A DNA stretch of 64,000 bases from Anodontia alba (GCA_964016985.1 OZ024826.1:4951552-5015551); one strand, 5' to 3'; positions 1 to 11,878 are shown, numbered from the stretch's first letter. Notes: a model not told the origin generated them from the sequence alone. Program-made: numbers and translations.

Positions 1-223
1 AATATTTGATATTACTCATTTATGCTAAAAAAGGGATATTGACAAATAGATAAGAACTTTAGACCCAGATCAGACGCCGCATATCATGGTGTCTGGTGAG
101 CATTGATTAAACACACTTGATTGCATTCTGATTAATAGGTTTCTTTCATCTGTGGTGATAGTACTGATGTGAAACAGGTTACCTAGATCACCTTAAAGAG
201 TAGGTAGCTTTAATTACTGTACT
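1..223. other. Non-coding, MITE fragment near 60-115
   Basis: I see no gene. The segment at about 60-115 (GACCCAGATCAGACGCCGC) matches the start of similar segments at 5705 and 9083, so it is probably a fragment of the same dispersed element. Confidence 0.5.
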
Positions 224-337
224 AACAAATGTCTTAGGATAACCTAACTTAATAACGGAGGTATGGAGACTGCCCTCTGAGGTTAAGAAGTGGATGACAT
301 AGGCCTTTCCCCTGTACTCATTATCCATATGCTTTTT

Positions 338-373
<36 letters not shown>

Positions 374-515
374 TCGTATTTTAACAACAAATGTCTTAGG
401 ATAACTTAATAACGGAGGTACGCAGACTGTCCTATGATGTTAAGAAGTGGATGACATAGGTCTTTCTCCCGTATTCATTATCCATAGGCTTCTTTCTTTC
501 TTTCTTTCTTTCTTT
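224..515. repeat. 161-bp tandem duplication ending in (CTTT)n
   Basis: Two direct copies start at 224 and 385 with the motif AACAAATGTCTTAGGAT. Each runs through a similar unique segment and ends in a CTTT microsatellite (about 337-375 and 490-515). The copies differ by substitutions and a short deletion, so the duplication is not recent. Confidence 0.85.
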
Positions 516-596
516 TGTTTATGGTTATCATAAAGTATTTTTTTTATTCATTCATTCATTTTTTTTTCAAATGACTTATATTTAATTAAATTTTCC

Positions 597-1015
597 CATT
601 TGTTTTCTCCAGGTGAAATGATCGTTTTTCTTTCAAAAATTGTACCAAACTATCATCAGTAATTAAATACAACCTTAATTAATCAACTCATTTGTTATCT
701 TAGATTAACTATTGTTCTTCATTTTAAAATCTTACTGAATTACCATTCATTAAATATAACACTTTTTTAATTTATTAATTGCTTTTGTTTTCTTAGGTTA
801 AACTATTTAAATTCGTTTAAAAATCATATTGAATTATCTATAACTAAATACAACACTTTTTATTCAATTTGAAATAATGAAATAATAATAATAATAATAA
901 TAATAGTAATAATAATTTATTTTAATCAATAATTAATATTTTGTTATTATCATTATTAATCAATTCTTAGGTTAAACAATTGATATTCTTTTGAAAATCA
1001 TAATGAATAATCTGC
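597..1015. repeat. Degenerate AT-rich tandem repeat
   Basis: Four loosely related units, recognised by TTAGGTTAAAC-like starts near 605, 701, 794 and 966 followed by AAAATCATATTGAATT-like stretches, make a decayed array. The first periods are about 95 bp; the last is lengthened by an (ATA)n run at about 880-915. The bases from 516 to 596 are AT-rich filler. Confidence 0.6.
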
Positions 1016-1254
1016 TGACATTCATTCATTCATTCATTCTAACTCGGACCTGTTCCAGTGTATATTGGGTCCAAGAGCAATGCATCCACACATGATTTAA
1101 TCTGAATTGTAGTAGTACTGTAGGTGTGTGACACTGGGTTGATTACACACCAGCTACACAGGTAAGACGACGCTTACGGGCCTCCAGTCAAAGGGAATTA
1201 ATCGAAACCGATCTAAATTGGAATATCAATAACCTGAGTGACAGTTCCTGTAGT
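1016..1254. other. Intergenic, (ATTC)n and unique sequence
   Basis: A short (ATTC)n run lies at about 1019-1039. The rest is unique sequence without recognisable coding signal, leading into the LINE fragment. Confidence 0.5.
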
Positions 1255-2010
1255 ACGATAATTCCTGGTAGTGTTAAAAGATCAACACCATCGTATATGA
1301 TTTATGGAGAATTAGGAATAATGCCACTGTCTATTGATATTCAAACACGCACGGTATCATTCTGGTCGAAATTAACTGATACCGATGATCTTAATAAGTT
1401 ATCATCACTGTTATATAAAATAATATACGGAATGAGTTTCGAGCAAAAGGTAAAATCACTATGGCTTAATAATATTAAATCTCTTTTATGTTCGCTCGGG
1501 TTCTCTGGCGTTTGGTACAGTCAAAGCTTTCTGAATTCAAAGTGGCTCGTTAAGGCGATAAACAACAAGATGAAAGACTTGTTCTAACAAAAATGGAACA
1601 CAAACTTGGAAATGACGTCTAACAGTAATTTTTATAAAATCATTAAAACAAATTTCCGAACAAGTAAGTATCTATCACAATTACCAGAATCACCCTGTAA
1701 ATTATTTTTGCGATTTCGAACGAGAAACCACAGACTTCCAAAAGAGATCGGAAGATGGCAAAGTGTTCCTTTAATGGACAGAAAATGCAATAAATGCAAC
1801 TTAGATATTGGTGATGAATTTCATTATTTACTTGTTTGTAGCCACTTCAGTCAAAGTAGATCAAAATATCTAAAATCATATTATTATACACGTCCAAATA
1901 CTCTTAAGTTGGATCAGTTAATGAATACAGAAAATGGCAAAGAGTTATGAAACCTGTGTCATCTTATCAGAATAATTCTTGAGAATGTTTAATAAATGCA
2001 TATTAACAGA
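1255..2010 (+). pseudogene. Truncated LINE, C-terminal region
   Basis: Two adjacent open frames (1297-1587 and 1606-1950) match the C-terminal part of animal non-LTR retrotransposon polyproteins. The first has the phrase IYGELG followed by FWSKL. The second has a Cys/His cluster, CNKCNLDIGDEFHYLLVCSH, like the zinc-binding tail after the reverse transcriptase. No RT or endonuclease core is present, and stop codons separate the pieces, so it is a dead 5'-truncated copy. A 31-base T run at 2023-2053 follows it; that is not the A-rich tail expected on this strand. The family assignment is from motif memory only; the LINE clade is not determined. Confidence 0.7.
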
Positions 2011-2020
2011 GTTAGCACTC

Positions 2021-2054
<34 letters not shown>

Positions 2055-2289
2055 TGGTAAAATAATTTATAAAATAGAAATGTTTAAACGCCTTGTATAC
2101 AAAATATGGTAAACATTCTACTACTGCATTAATGCAATAAACCATAAAGGCCCATGAGCATTTTCTATATACATTTTTTTTTTTAATATCTTATTTCTTA
2201 CGTTATTTTATTTATTTTATTATATATTTTTTTATTTTTTATTTTTTTATTTTTTAAATACATTTATAAAAGTTTGAAATTCTTTTCTA

Positions 2290-2386
2290 CATCGGGCTTC
2301 TTAGCTTCTATGCCCAAACAGGGAGAATGGGGCATGATGTTTGGACATTGGCTCCGCCACGTGTCCCCGTTCCTCCTGGTTGGGCC
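2290..2386. repeat. Short dispersed repeat, copy 1
   Basis: One of three similar about 75-bp segments within 1.2 kb, sharing GCATGATGTTTGGACATTGG and CACRTGTCC. The ends are loosely complementary, so it can fold as a hairpin. It does not look coding. The 2055-2289 stretch before it is AT-rich and empty. Confidence 0.6.
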
Positions 2387-2479
2387 CGACGACGTGAAGA
2401 AAGTGCTCCAAATTTAATTTACAAATCATGCTTCTAATGGTTAATAGTACATTGCCTTGCCGTGATGTATTTTATCTGA

Positions 2480-2660
2480 CCTCATGCTATGTGAGTATGC
2501 ATACATAAGCACGTACGAGCGCGTGTGCTCCTATGTGCGTGTATGCATGTATGCATGCGCACGTGCATGCGTGTGTATGTGCGTATGCGGGTGCGTGCGT
2601 GTGCATGCGGGCGGACGGGAGTACGTTCGTGCGTGCGTGTGTGTATATGTATATACTTAT
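2480..2660. repeat. Cryptic alternating purine-pyrimidine tract
   Basis: A GT/GC/CA-rich stretch of the type GTGCATGCGTGTGTATG. Open frames over it in several frames are low-complexity artefacts (Cys, Val, Arg or His, Ala runs). Confidence 0.7.
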
Positions 2661-2764
2661 CTCAAAAGTGACTAGTGTAAGGAAGAGCAATAATTTACCC
2701 TGTGTTTTGTTCAGTAAGCTCAATTTACTCTGTTGAAATCATTGCGTTAACATGCCCGTGCAGT

Positions 2765-2985
2765 TTAAACCCCTGCAGGCCCCACTTTATATAGTGGAAA
2801 GTGGGGTATGCAGAGGTATGGGTTATTTTTCTTATTTTTGTTTGTGACATGATTTTGGGTGCTCGTTAGAACCGCCTCATTGAGGCGGTTCTGATGAGCC
2901 CCAGAGGTCTGTGTTTGGGGCATGAATGAGAGGAATATCGCAATTTTTCATCAGAAAAAGTGACATTTAAGGACTATGAAAGAAG
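2765..2985. mobile_element. MITE-like repeat with perfect palindrome
   Basis: Contains a 12-bp perfect inverted repeat, AGAACCGCCTCA at 2868-2879 and its complement at 2881-2892, with partly complementary flanks. A related segment at 4500-4640 shares GAGGCGGTTCTRAYGAG and the following GAATTTTTATCTGAAAA-like tail, so this is a dispersed non-coding element. Confidence 0.6.
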
Positions 2986-3117
2986 GTCATATTTTGCATG
3001 GGCGTGTTAACGTAATGACACACTCTTTCTTACAGCTTTATTTAAGCTCAGCACATATGACTGCATGCTAGGTGTTAATAGCTGTACATATCTTGCTGTA
3101 GTTTCCAATTCTGATTG

Positions 3118-3190
3118 CCAACGATGGGGAACGAGGCTTGATGTTCGGACATTGGTCCGCCACATGTCCTCTGTCTCCCCTGACTTGGCC
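3118..3190. repeat. Short dispersed repeat, copy 2
   Basis: Second copy of the GATGTTYGGACATTGG repeat described at 2290; here CTTGATGTTCGGACATTGG followed by CCGCCACATGTCC. Confidence 0.6.
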
Positions 3191-3356
3191 TTTCTGATAT
3201 TATTGTCTTAAAATAGCACATGCAAAGCGTTAAAGACTGAATATTATGTGTTAGTTAATATGATTTAAAGTGCAAATACGAAGGTTTTTTTCTTTGTATT
3301 TGCCCTTTAATGTTTAAATGTATTAATGTATTTTCTCGTGTCTTTGGAGTCCTCTT

Positions 3357-3427
3357 GCCAACATCGGGAGACAGGGCATGATGTTTGGACATTGGTTCGC
3401 CACATGTCCTCCGTCTCTGCCGTCTTG
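3357..3427. repeat. Short dispersed repeat, copy 3
   Basis: Third copy, with GCATGATGTTTGGACATTGG. Between copies 2 and 3 a small hairpin (TGCAAATAC against GTATTTGC) lies at about 3270-3310. A (CATA)n run follows at about 3577-3606. Confidence 0.6.
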
Positions 3428-3571
3428 GTGTAATATAGAAATGTATTAGGATTTCTTCTTCTTTTTTTTTTGTCTCTCTGTCTCTCCTTTCTTACTTTTT
3501 TCTCTACACGATACTTATAATGTGATGTTAAAATTCTGTCCGTTGGATAATTTCGTCAGCATACATAAATG

Positions 3572-3603
<32 letters not shown>

Positions 3604-4500
3604 CATGCTGATCTTCCAATGTTCATTATGTTCATTGTGTTCTGATGTTTGATGATGGATATGCCTTTCTCTGTAAAGTGCTGTTTGCTAAGCAGAATAG
3701 TTTCAAATCTATTCCAGATTGAAGTCCAACCGCCATGTAATGTTTATATGTTTAGTTAAGATTCTCTTGCTGTTTACTTTTGTACCTGAGATAGACGTAA
3801 TAAATTGAATCCCTGTGACACTATAATTTCACTGTACAACAACGAGTTGTGGTAAGAAAAATCATATCTAACTGGTATAGTAGATGCATAGATTCAGATC
3901 AGCGCGGGCATTTGCAAAGGCTGCACTTTACGCGCTCTAGTTCTGTAAGTCTATATTGCGAAGAGCGTTAACGACATGCTTATGCATATGCTCACCTTGG
4001 AATGTACATTTTTTTTTCTCTAAACATTTTGACACCTAAACTCCTAGTACTAAATTTTGAATTTCATTCTCTTACCTATCTACGTATGTAAAACCGCTTG
4101 ATACGTTGCAAACTGTGTGGACCATGATTAGAAGCCATGTTCTGCGGTATCTTATCTGTGTCTACACTGCTTGCTCAGGCCTGTCTGTTATATACGATGC
4201 ATTTCCCATGCGCGGCAAGGTGTCCATTTACTGGTCACCTCACTGCATCAGGTAATCATGCAACGTAATAGGGAGATGAAAATGGACAAGAATATTTTTC
4301 GACTGCCCCGAAAGAGACTTGAATCCACGACAACTGACTTAGAAAGACAGCAAACAACTCCTAATCTAAACATTCTAAATAAGTTACACTGATTAGTTCT
4401 GCTCTCTTTAGCTCATGTCGTAATAACATCATAAACAACACGAGAACATACCTTTATAAATGTGACCCCCGTAAATTCCACTTTTATACTTTTTTTTATA
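3428..4500. other. Non-coding stretch, no gene seen
   Basis: Unique AT-rich sequence with a TACA/CATA microsatellite at 3577-3606. A 73-codon open frame at 4171-4392 has no recognisable features, and I treat it as chance. Confidence 0.5.
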
Positions 4501-4534
4501 TTGGGGTTTACAGGGATATACACTATTTTCTTCT

Positions 4535-4605
4535 TTCTGCTAAAAACATAGATTGTGGGCCGAGGCGGTTCTAACGAGTACCCACAATCTATGTTTCGAG
4601 CAGAA
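4535..4605. mobile_element. Palindromic MITE core, 25-bp arms
   Basis: Arms of 25 bp (AACATAGATTGTGGG extended by TTCTGCT) fold onto 4581-4605 with two mismatches, enclosing GCCGAGGCGGTTCTAACGAGT. It is related to the repeat at 2765-2985. Confidence 0.75.
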
Positions 4606-4689
4606 ATATAAGAAATATCAGAATTTTTATCTGAAAACCTTCAGTTTTTGGTGGAATTTATTTTCAATATATTTGAATAGATGTGTTTT

Positions 4690-5290
4690 TGGAATGCCTC
4701 GTAATACGCCGAGAGTGCTGGATATAACTGAGGCCACAACGTCAGAAAACGTACCTTTGGACATGTGCGCTCAGCGAAGATTCAGATCAATCCGCGCAGT
4801 TTAATAGTTAAGAATACAATGTTTCTTTACGCGGACAACGAGGACTCTGATCAGACGGCGTGGATGCGCAGGCTGATTTGCGTCTTCATTGGGCGCACAT
4901 GTCAGACGGTACGTTTTCTCACGTTGCGGTTCAGTTGTTACTGAGTGTGTATTCTTGCTAATTTTATGCTGGTTAGTATTCATAGTCACACATCACCTGT
5001 TGGCCTTTCAAGCATACCACTCGCGAGATAAACGCTTTTCAGACCTTCTGTCGAATCAGGCCTTACAGTGGGTATACATGTACCAGGCTCCTCAGCAAAG
5101 TCAAATGTCTGGGGCTTTGGCTGACGCTTTCCCTTGGCCCACCATTTACGTGAGCGAACAGCAAAGGTTCTGGAAAGACTGCGCAGATGCGCAGTCTCGC
5201 CAGAACCTTTGCTGTTCGCATATACTGTTAAGGCTCTTTTTCCATGACGCGGTTCATTCCGTAGCCCTTCTTTGGGCGTTGTAATTGAAT
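4690..5290. mobile_element. Composite palindromic MITE with 66-bp hairpin
   Basis: Holds the family signature ACGTTTTCTCACGTTGCGGTT (about 4910-4930) and CGCGCAG/TCAGACGGCG segments that recur at 8.5-8.8, 17.1-17.3 and 52.5-52.7 kb. At 5154-5219 lies a near-perfect hairpin with roughly 31-bp arms, from GCGAACAGCAAAGGTTCTGG to its complement. The overlapping open frames on both strands are side effects of the symmetry. Confidence 0.65.
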
Positions 5291-5699
5291 GTGGTCGCTT
5301 AAACAAACGTTGCCTTTGTGCCTTTGTCAACAGTTTGGATGTATACACAAAACCTAAAAACATGTAAGACTGGTCAGACTCACATGTTCAGTCACTGTGC
5401 ACCTCACCAGAAACAAAGTTATTTAAACCAAGGCCAAGACCAGTCTGTACATTCTCGCTTTCTGTTTTAACCATAACCTATGCTGTCCATACATATTTAG
5501 TAAATAAAATAGACTATGCAGATGCAAAGGATGGTTTGAATCGGAGCACTTTAAGGGTATGTATAAACTTGCAAGGGGGGTAACTCTTCCAATAGTCTTA
5601 CCTCTCATAGGAAAGGGGTCTGCTCGAGAAGGGAATTGTTGGTTTCCGACGAGGGCCAATTCTTTCCTTTAACTTTAGCGTCCCTTAAAAGAGACGTTT

Positions 5700-6720
5700 G
5701 TAAACAGTATAGACACAGATCAGACGTCGCAGAACGCGGTGTTGGATCAGGATCTGCACTGTTTGTATTTAGTTCAGATATTTCTACCAAATATGACAAT
5801 AATAAAAACTACCCAGACATCCCTTATATAGGAAATGAACATATCCAAACTGTTAAAGTCGAAGAATCCATTCGGCATGAATCGGTTAAGAGTAGATCCG
5901 TTTTCAGAACAGATTTAGTGTGCAAGAAAGCCAAGAGGGAGTCACATAATGTGTTGTTCTTGTTAGAAAAGGCGGGAAATCTACCAGTTGTAATCAAGAC
6001 CACTAGACTGGCTCCAGTCTCCAGTGACTAAACATTTTTCTTATAATCTGTTAACTAATCCACTAAAATAAAACCAAAGTAATATCATGACTATAACACG
6101 GGTCACTAGTCAGGATATATTTTGGGGTTTTATTTTAGTCAATGAAGACAAGGGCTACAGGATCATTAACAGGGCTGTTCTTTTGAAACAGGAAATTTTG
6201 TATTTGCTGCAGTAAAAAAGCGACTCACTCCACATATAGAAAATGAAGTATGGGACCAACACAGATCCTATATAAACCTGCGTATCTGCGCAGTTTCATG
6301 AGAGTCTACGTTGACCGCTAATATTATGTTTGAAGTACAAACGATATGCTAGCAACTTGTGTAGACTTAGATGCGCTGACTGACCTGGGTCCTTACTGTC
6401 CACATATGACTACAAGGCTCGTTGTCACATGGGCGACTCATATTGGAAAGATTCAAGCATATAACTATGGTAGGAAATAGCGTTTTTGCTAGGCGAAAGC
6501 TATTTAACCCTTAAAGTGCTTAACAAATTTGTAACAGACAATACTATGTTACGTTTTCCTTTTTTTATGTTCAGAGAAAATACGACATGACATTATATGT
6601 GAATCGTCTGCTAATCAATCCTTTTTTTCTCTTAAAATAAAAACAACATATATTCAAAGTGTCGTCTGTTTTAGTTGTGATGAGCGCTTTAAGGTTAAAG
6701 TTGCTGATATGATCATGAAA
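5700..6720. repeat. Dispersed repeat, long copy
   Basis: Begins with a GACACAGATCAGACGTCGC-like segment and ends near TTCAAAGTGTCGTCTG...GCGCTTTAAGG. Both ends are matched by 9075-9625, so the two are diverged copies of one element, the second internally shorter. A 131-codon open frame (5636-6031) crosses the start of this repeat; I cannot assign it a function and do not call it a gene. Unit ends are approximate. Confidence 0.5.
6062..6139. mobile_element. 78-bp mini inverted repeat
   Basis: Perfect 14-bp terminal inverted repeats ACTAAAATAAAACC at 6062-6075 and the complement at 6126-6139 enclose 50 bp. This is a small foldback nested in the repeat at 5700-6720. Confidence 0.65.
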
Positions 6721-7718
6721 ATACAAACGCGTGCTACTAATCTTGTATTTTTCCTGTATAGCTGTGTTAGCAACGAAAAAAAAATCAAACTTTAAGTTAG
6801 ATCGTACGTGATAAGGAATTACATATGTCCATTTTGTGGTTGGTTTATGTCATTTCTCATTCCCGCTTTTTATATGAGAAATCACTATAGAGAAGTGACA
6901 AATAAAGTAAGCAAAGACTCAAAGAAGGTTAAAATACTACAACAGACAGTATCTCAATATACTACGCTATGGTATACCGCGTCCATCTTCGTAGTTTGTA
7001 TATATTTTAAATGGAAGTGTTTTCAGACGTAAAGTGCCTTTGCTGTGTTTTCGCAGGGCACTGTTTCTGTTTGTTCTAAAGGATGATGTCATCTTACGTT
7101 TAGAATGGCGTTTTATCTTTCTCGTTCGATTATGAGTATTATTACCTTTTTAGACTAAACTGTCAGTGAAGATAACCAGGAAATGCACAAACACGAAGAA
7201 TTGCCCTCCTCTTTAGACAAACCTTATTTCGTCCGTCCGCACATATTCTCATCACGAAAGCATGCCTATCTGATTTTTGACCCACTTAAACCTCACTTTT
7301 ATATAGTAAAACCCTGTCGATTGTTAAACACGTTGAATAGAAGTTCTTTTTGATGGATAACTTATATCGTAATGACTTATTCGAAAGCTTTAGAATATAT
7401 TCTGAACAATTGAAGGTAGTACCAAAAGATCTGGTGAAGATAGTACCAAATTAATCTTTGTGACTGTTTTTACTGCAAAAACTTTTATTTTGTTTCTGAT
7501 ATTTTTCTGAATTCAGTGTATATTTAACAATCGAAGCTTCGAACGCCATAATTACTTTAATGCGCAAGCGCGACAAATAGAAAACATACACATTAAAAGT
7601 CACACGTGGCCATTTGGCACAAGGTTCATCTCTTTTTCATTATATTACGATTTTAAAATATACGCTTCATATTAATGGTTGCTGTCATTAGATTTCAAAA
7701 GGAATGACCCTTGAGAGC
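6721..7718. other. Non-coding stretch, no gene seen
   Basis: Unique AT-rich DNA. A 74-codon open frame at 6808-7032 has a hydrophobic start but no recognisable domain, codon bias or splice context, and I leave it uncalled. Confidence 0.45.
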
Positions 7719-7751
<33 letters not shown>

Positions 7752-7802
7752 CAAAAAAAAAAAAAAAAAAAAAAAAAACAAACAAAAAAACCAAAAAAAA
7801 AA
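7719..7802. repeat. Long A-rich tract
   Basis: About 80 bases, nearly all A, broken by a few C. It may be the tail of an unrecognised minus-to-plus retroposon, but no retroposon body is visible upstream. Confidence 0.85.
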
Positions 7803-8044
7803 CCATATATAAATGTAAAAATGAAAATAGCTGATGTATTGAGATTTTCTGTGTAAGACTTACTAGATTTTACCTATTAGGATTAATCAGTGATTTCGTA
7901 AAATAATATAAAAAAAATCGTACAAAATTTAAAAAAAAATCCAGGAAAGGGCACAGTGCTCGCTCATTAAGGACCCGAAAATATCGACTACACCAAACCG
8001 AAATACGGGAAGACGTTTGACGGCTGTCTCATGGCGTGGTAAAG

Positions 8045-8045
<1 letters not shown>

Positions 8046-8123
<78 letters not shown>
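8046..8123. repeat. (AC)n microsatellite
   Basis: About 38 uninterrupted AC units. Minus-strand open frames of Cys-Val repeats across it are artefacts. Confidence 0.97.
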
Positions 8124-8489
8124 GTAAAAGGCCGAATTCTCGAGGTTCTGTGAGCCAACTGGCTTGTTCTATCAATTACCGTAGGCCTCATTAGTGACCC
8201 TCATATAAGTTTTTAAAATTTATCTGAATGAGCTCAATACTCACATAGGATCAGAATTATGAACTATACTTTTTTTTTTCAGCTGGTAGATGTTTTACGG
8301 CCGCCGTATGGTAGGTACTAACACTGGTATTTTTTTTCTGTGAATAGTAGAGGAATATTAGTTTCATCGGATGATTTACCCTATAGAATGCTAATGCTTC
8401 AAGCTTATATGACTGAACACGTCATACGAGGCAGATATTGACCGCTAAGTCAGAAAATGAATCTTTCGTATAACTTTGATTATAGTCGT

Positions 8490-8825
8490 CACTGTTCGCT
8501 TAGGACGCATTGGCTCAGTGGCTCCAAAAAAACTCCAGCTGAGACTCTGATTAAACTGGGCGTATGCGGAGACTTCCTCAGACGCATATGGATGAGGTAC
8601 GTTTTCTCAAGCTGCGGTTCAAAGTATTCTGACAATATAAGATGACTTTATAAACCGCAACGTGAGAAAACATACCTTCTGACATATGTGCACAACGAAG
8701 ACTTAAATCAGCCTGTGAATCCGCGCAGTCGGATCGAAGTCCCCGTTATCCACCCATGTATCTGAATCTTCACTGGGCGCAAATGTCAAAATGAACGTTT
8801 TCTAACGTTTCGGATCATATGTTTA
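8490..8825. mobile_element. Palindromic MITE, family as at 4690
   Basis: Carries the ACGTTTTCTC...GCGGTT signature three times. One pair is an imperfect inverted repeat of about 24 bp (8596-8620 against 8655-8678), with CGCGCAGTCGGATC near 8735 and a TTCACTGGGCGCAAATGTC segment near the end. Probably two nested or head-to-head copies. Confidence 0.6.
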
Positions 8826-9074
8826 CAGGTCTATGTAATTCATACCCCGTACCCCCATCATGATCTTCCCCCATCCTTATAACATATAGTACTAACTTGA
8901 ATATGCGGGGATAAACAGTGTTAAGCGATTCTTCACGTTGGTTATTTTTGGAAATTGAAATTAGTGTGTCTGCGGTTTCTATCAGCCATCTTTTTAAGTT
9001 ACCGTTATAATTCAAATTATCTTTTTGTATATATCATATTTACCGTAGGAATTCAGATAGACATGCTTGACACA

Positions 9075-9625
9075 ACAGTATAGACCCAGATGAGACGCCG
9101 CAGAGCGCGGCGTATCATCAGGGTCTACATTGTTTGGCAGTCATCAAACAATTTTAGAAACAAAAACAGGCAGTTATTGTACTGGTTCCGTTTTTAAAAC
9201 AAGGATGGTAAACAGTTAAGGTGTCCGTGTTCTTAGGGTAAATAAGGTAATATGACATAGAGCACATCTTGCATGAATTTGTTCAAAGTATGGATAGTGT
9301 TAACCCTTTTTGCGTTAGGCATTGTAGCAGATGACATTCTAAAATTGAATTTGTTATTTTTCGGAGACCGTGGCATTTCATATGAATCGTCCGCCAAACC
9401 TTATTTATTTTCTTTTCTTCTTATTTTTCAGAGAACGTAAGACTTGGCATTTTATCTGAATTGTCTGGTAAGTCACGTAAAATGTCAAGTCTGAGCCAAT
9501 TGGAATTTCATGTGAATTGTCTGCTGGGCATTTCATATGAAATATAATGCCTGTTATGTACTATAAAAATGAATATTTCAAAGTGTCATTTGTCGCAGTT
9601 TTGACTAGCACTTTAAGGGTTAATA
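9075..9625. repeat. Dispersed repeat, short copy
   Basis: Starts with AGTATAGACCCAGATGAGACGCCGC and ends with AGCACTTTAAGGGTTA, paralleling 5700-6720. It contains four short internal repeats of CATTTCATATGAATCGTC type between about 9370 and 9540. Confidence 0.55.
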
Positions 9626-10110
9626 TCTGTTCTTCTTTGTGATAAATCTGATAGATTCTCTCTTAATGTTGTTGTAATATAATCATACCCATATCCACCA
9701 GTATACGATACAATACTCTCAAATAATCTTACTGTGATAGTAACTGGGCTTTATCAAACCTACAATGCGGATGTTTTAAATAGTATTTGAACTTCTGATA
9801 AAAGTTTAGTGATCACAATATTTGGAAACTAAAATGGACTACAAAGTCAGTGTGGAAGGCAGTTTGTTTTATTATGTGTTACTGTTCTCTATTTTCCTCT
9901 TTTTTTGTTCATGTATTGTCTTAATATATTTTCAGATAATAATACATATGGTTAGCATGGCATAATAAATGATAAAACATTTCGCCACCTTAACTCACAA
10001 TATCTATATCTCCTTACATATTTTAATGGAGTTTTGGACTTTTTACTCTAAGGTGACTAGTTCTTCATTTTGTATTAGAACATAATGTAGACGCGTCGCT
10101 GTGGCCTAAA
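9626..10110. other. Non-coding stretch, nothing recognised
   Basis: Unique AT-rich sequence between two transposon relics; no open frame of note. Confidence 0.5.
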
Positions 10111-10112
10111 TA

Positions 10113-10440
10113 CAGTCGACTCGCGTTATCTCGAAGTCCAAGAGACTATCTGAAATACTTCGAGATATCTGTACCTTGACATATCAGATTTGCAGAAATG
10201 AGGAAAAAATAAATGGAACAATCACATTTCACAAAGGAAGATGTAATTTTACTGAAATTAGAAAAATATTGAAAATATTGTGGAAAAGAGGAAAGATTGA
10301 TCCTAAGGAGCAATTTCTCCTCTTTTCCACAATATTTTGTTACCTGTTGCTAGGTCTCTTGTTTAAACAGGGACTAGATTTTCAGTTCGAGAAAGGCGGG
10401 TATTCGAGATAAGCGAGGTCGAGATAACGCGAGTCGACTG
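10113..10440. mobile_element. Pogo/Tigger-like MITE with TA duplication
   Basis: The element is 328 bp, bounded by terminal inverted repeats starting CAGTCGACTCGCGTTATC at the left and its complement at the right, and flanked on both sides by TA (10111-10112 and 10441-10442). TA target sites and ends starting CAGT with a TCTCGA/TATCTCGA core are typical of the pogo/Tigger branch of Tc1-mariner. Internally, GTGGAAAAGAGGAAA near 10280-10297 pairs with its complement near 10318-10334. It has no transposase, so it is non-autonomous; the short open frame at 10176-10412 is incidental. Confidence 0.85.
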
Positions 10441-10680
10441 TAATAAATATAAAGCAATTTGGCTGAGTGGACGCCAGCTCTACGAATGTCGGATACTTCC
10501 CGGTAACATAGCATTTTTTATGAAGGCATTTCACGTATAATAGTATGCTTCTATAAGGGATGTCAACGTTGATATCACAGAATTACTTTTGAATAAGTTT
10601 GATAATTGGTTATTTCCACTTTGAACATATGCATAAAAGGATGGTTTTGTGACAACGATGCAACAAAGTGCTAGCTGGTA

Positions 10681-10921
10681 CTAATAGTAATAGTAGTAAT
10701 AATAATAATAATAATCGACTTTATTTATAGAGGGTAACACATTTAGTAAATTAGTACTAATCTTCCACGTGACCCTCTTTTTTACTGGGTAGAAACCAAT
10801 ACTAAGCAATGTGGATAAAGTCTCTTGCTCAAGGAAACAACATTTGGTGTTAGTGGGGATCGAACCCGGTACCTCTCGGATTCGAGTCCGATACTTTACC
10901 ACTGCACCACAGCACTCCACA
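10681..10921 (-). mobile_element. tRNA-derived SINE
   Basis: Read on the minus strand it starts with a tRNA-like head, GTGCTGTGGTGCAGTGG (A box TGGTGCAGTGG), and carries GGTTCGATCCCC (B box), so it would use Pol III. A non-tRNA body follows, then the 3' end TGTGTTACCCTCTATAAATAAA and a (TTA)n/(TAA)n tail at 10681-10715. The 3' end resembles that of the LINE at 17326-19135, which suggests that LINE family supplied the reverse transcriptase. It is not a functional tRNA gene because the arms do not pair properly. Confidence 0.8.
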
Positions 10922-11878
10922 TTGTCATTCAAATAATCATAAAGGTAACAATTTTATGTTAGGGATACCCCCTCTAAGTATTCCTTCATAATACCTAGTA
11001 AATGTGGCGAATTCAACGATGTCTGTTGTCTTTTGTCAGTTTTTAAAATCTTATACAGCCAATACGGTGTTATAACAAAACGTAGCTTTGAAAACCATTT
11101 AAGTTAGGGGATTTCACCGTCAGTCATATAAATACCATTAAACGCTATAGGTACCTAAAATAAACGGAAGAAGTTTGTTTCGGCCAACGAGGCTTAAGGA
11201 ATATCTGACATTGAACAATAGAACAAGGTTAAAGCAATGGAGAAAGGAATCGCGCGTAAACGTGGATAAAAAAAAAAAAAAAAATAAAAATAAAACACTG
11301 CTGTATGCTAGTCAAATGGTTTTGCAATATGCACATTCCCGCTGCTATAGCAAACTGTAAATTTTGGTCGAGAGCTAACAGTGTTAGGAATCTATACCTG
11401 ACTTCGATATAATACTGCGAAAATTGTACGACTAACAAAGTTCTAGGTAATATGTTGTAACCCCACTGCGAGCCTATGAGTACAGATTTAAGGAAATTAT
11501 AAAGTATCATTACATCACGGTTAAAAACATCTTGAACGTTGGCGTGTTTATGTATTTAATGTAGTGACAAATTCAATCGACTGAATATTTATTTAGCCGG
11601 TTGCACCGAACGACTCAAAGCTGCGTCAGAGAGTAGTGTCCACCATTAAGAAGTACAATATAATGAATCAGGGGACTTCTTGAAATATAAACGACGCTAC
11701 CAGGATATGTCACATGAAACATCGCCTTCCCAAGCCATCAACACAAGTAAAAAAGTTGAACAATTAAAGACAAAACCAAACCATATAGTGACTTGCAATG
11801 ACAGGAAAAAGAAACAAAATGAACTACATTAGAGAAACTATCTTGCAAAATTACAACTCAGTTTTGGATAAACGTCAA
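10922..11878. other. Non-coding stretch, no gene seen
   Basis: Unique AT-rich sequence with a 21-base A-rich run at about 11268. The 93-codon minus-strand frame at 11229-11510 is driven by that run (poly-Phe) and is rejected. Confidence 0.5.

Noticed and set aside
5636..6031. 131-codon open frame as a gene
   Set aside because: It runs from unique DNA into a dispersed repeat, shows no known domain and has no splice or start context.
7929..8191. Minus-strand Cys-Val open frames
   Set aside because: They read through (AC)n.
10855..10921. A functional tRNA gene on the minus strand
   Set aside because: It is followed by a SINE body and 3' tail, and cloverleaf pairing is incomplete.
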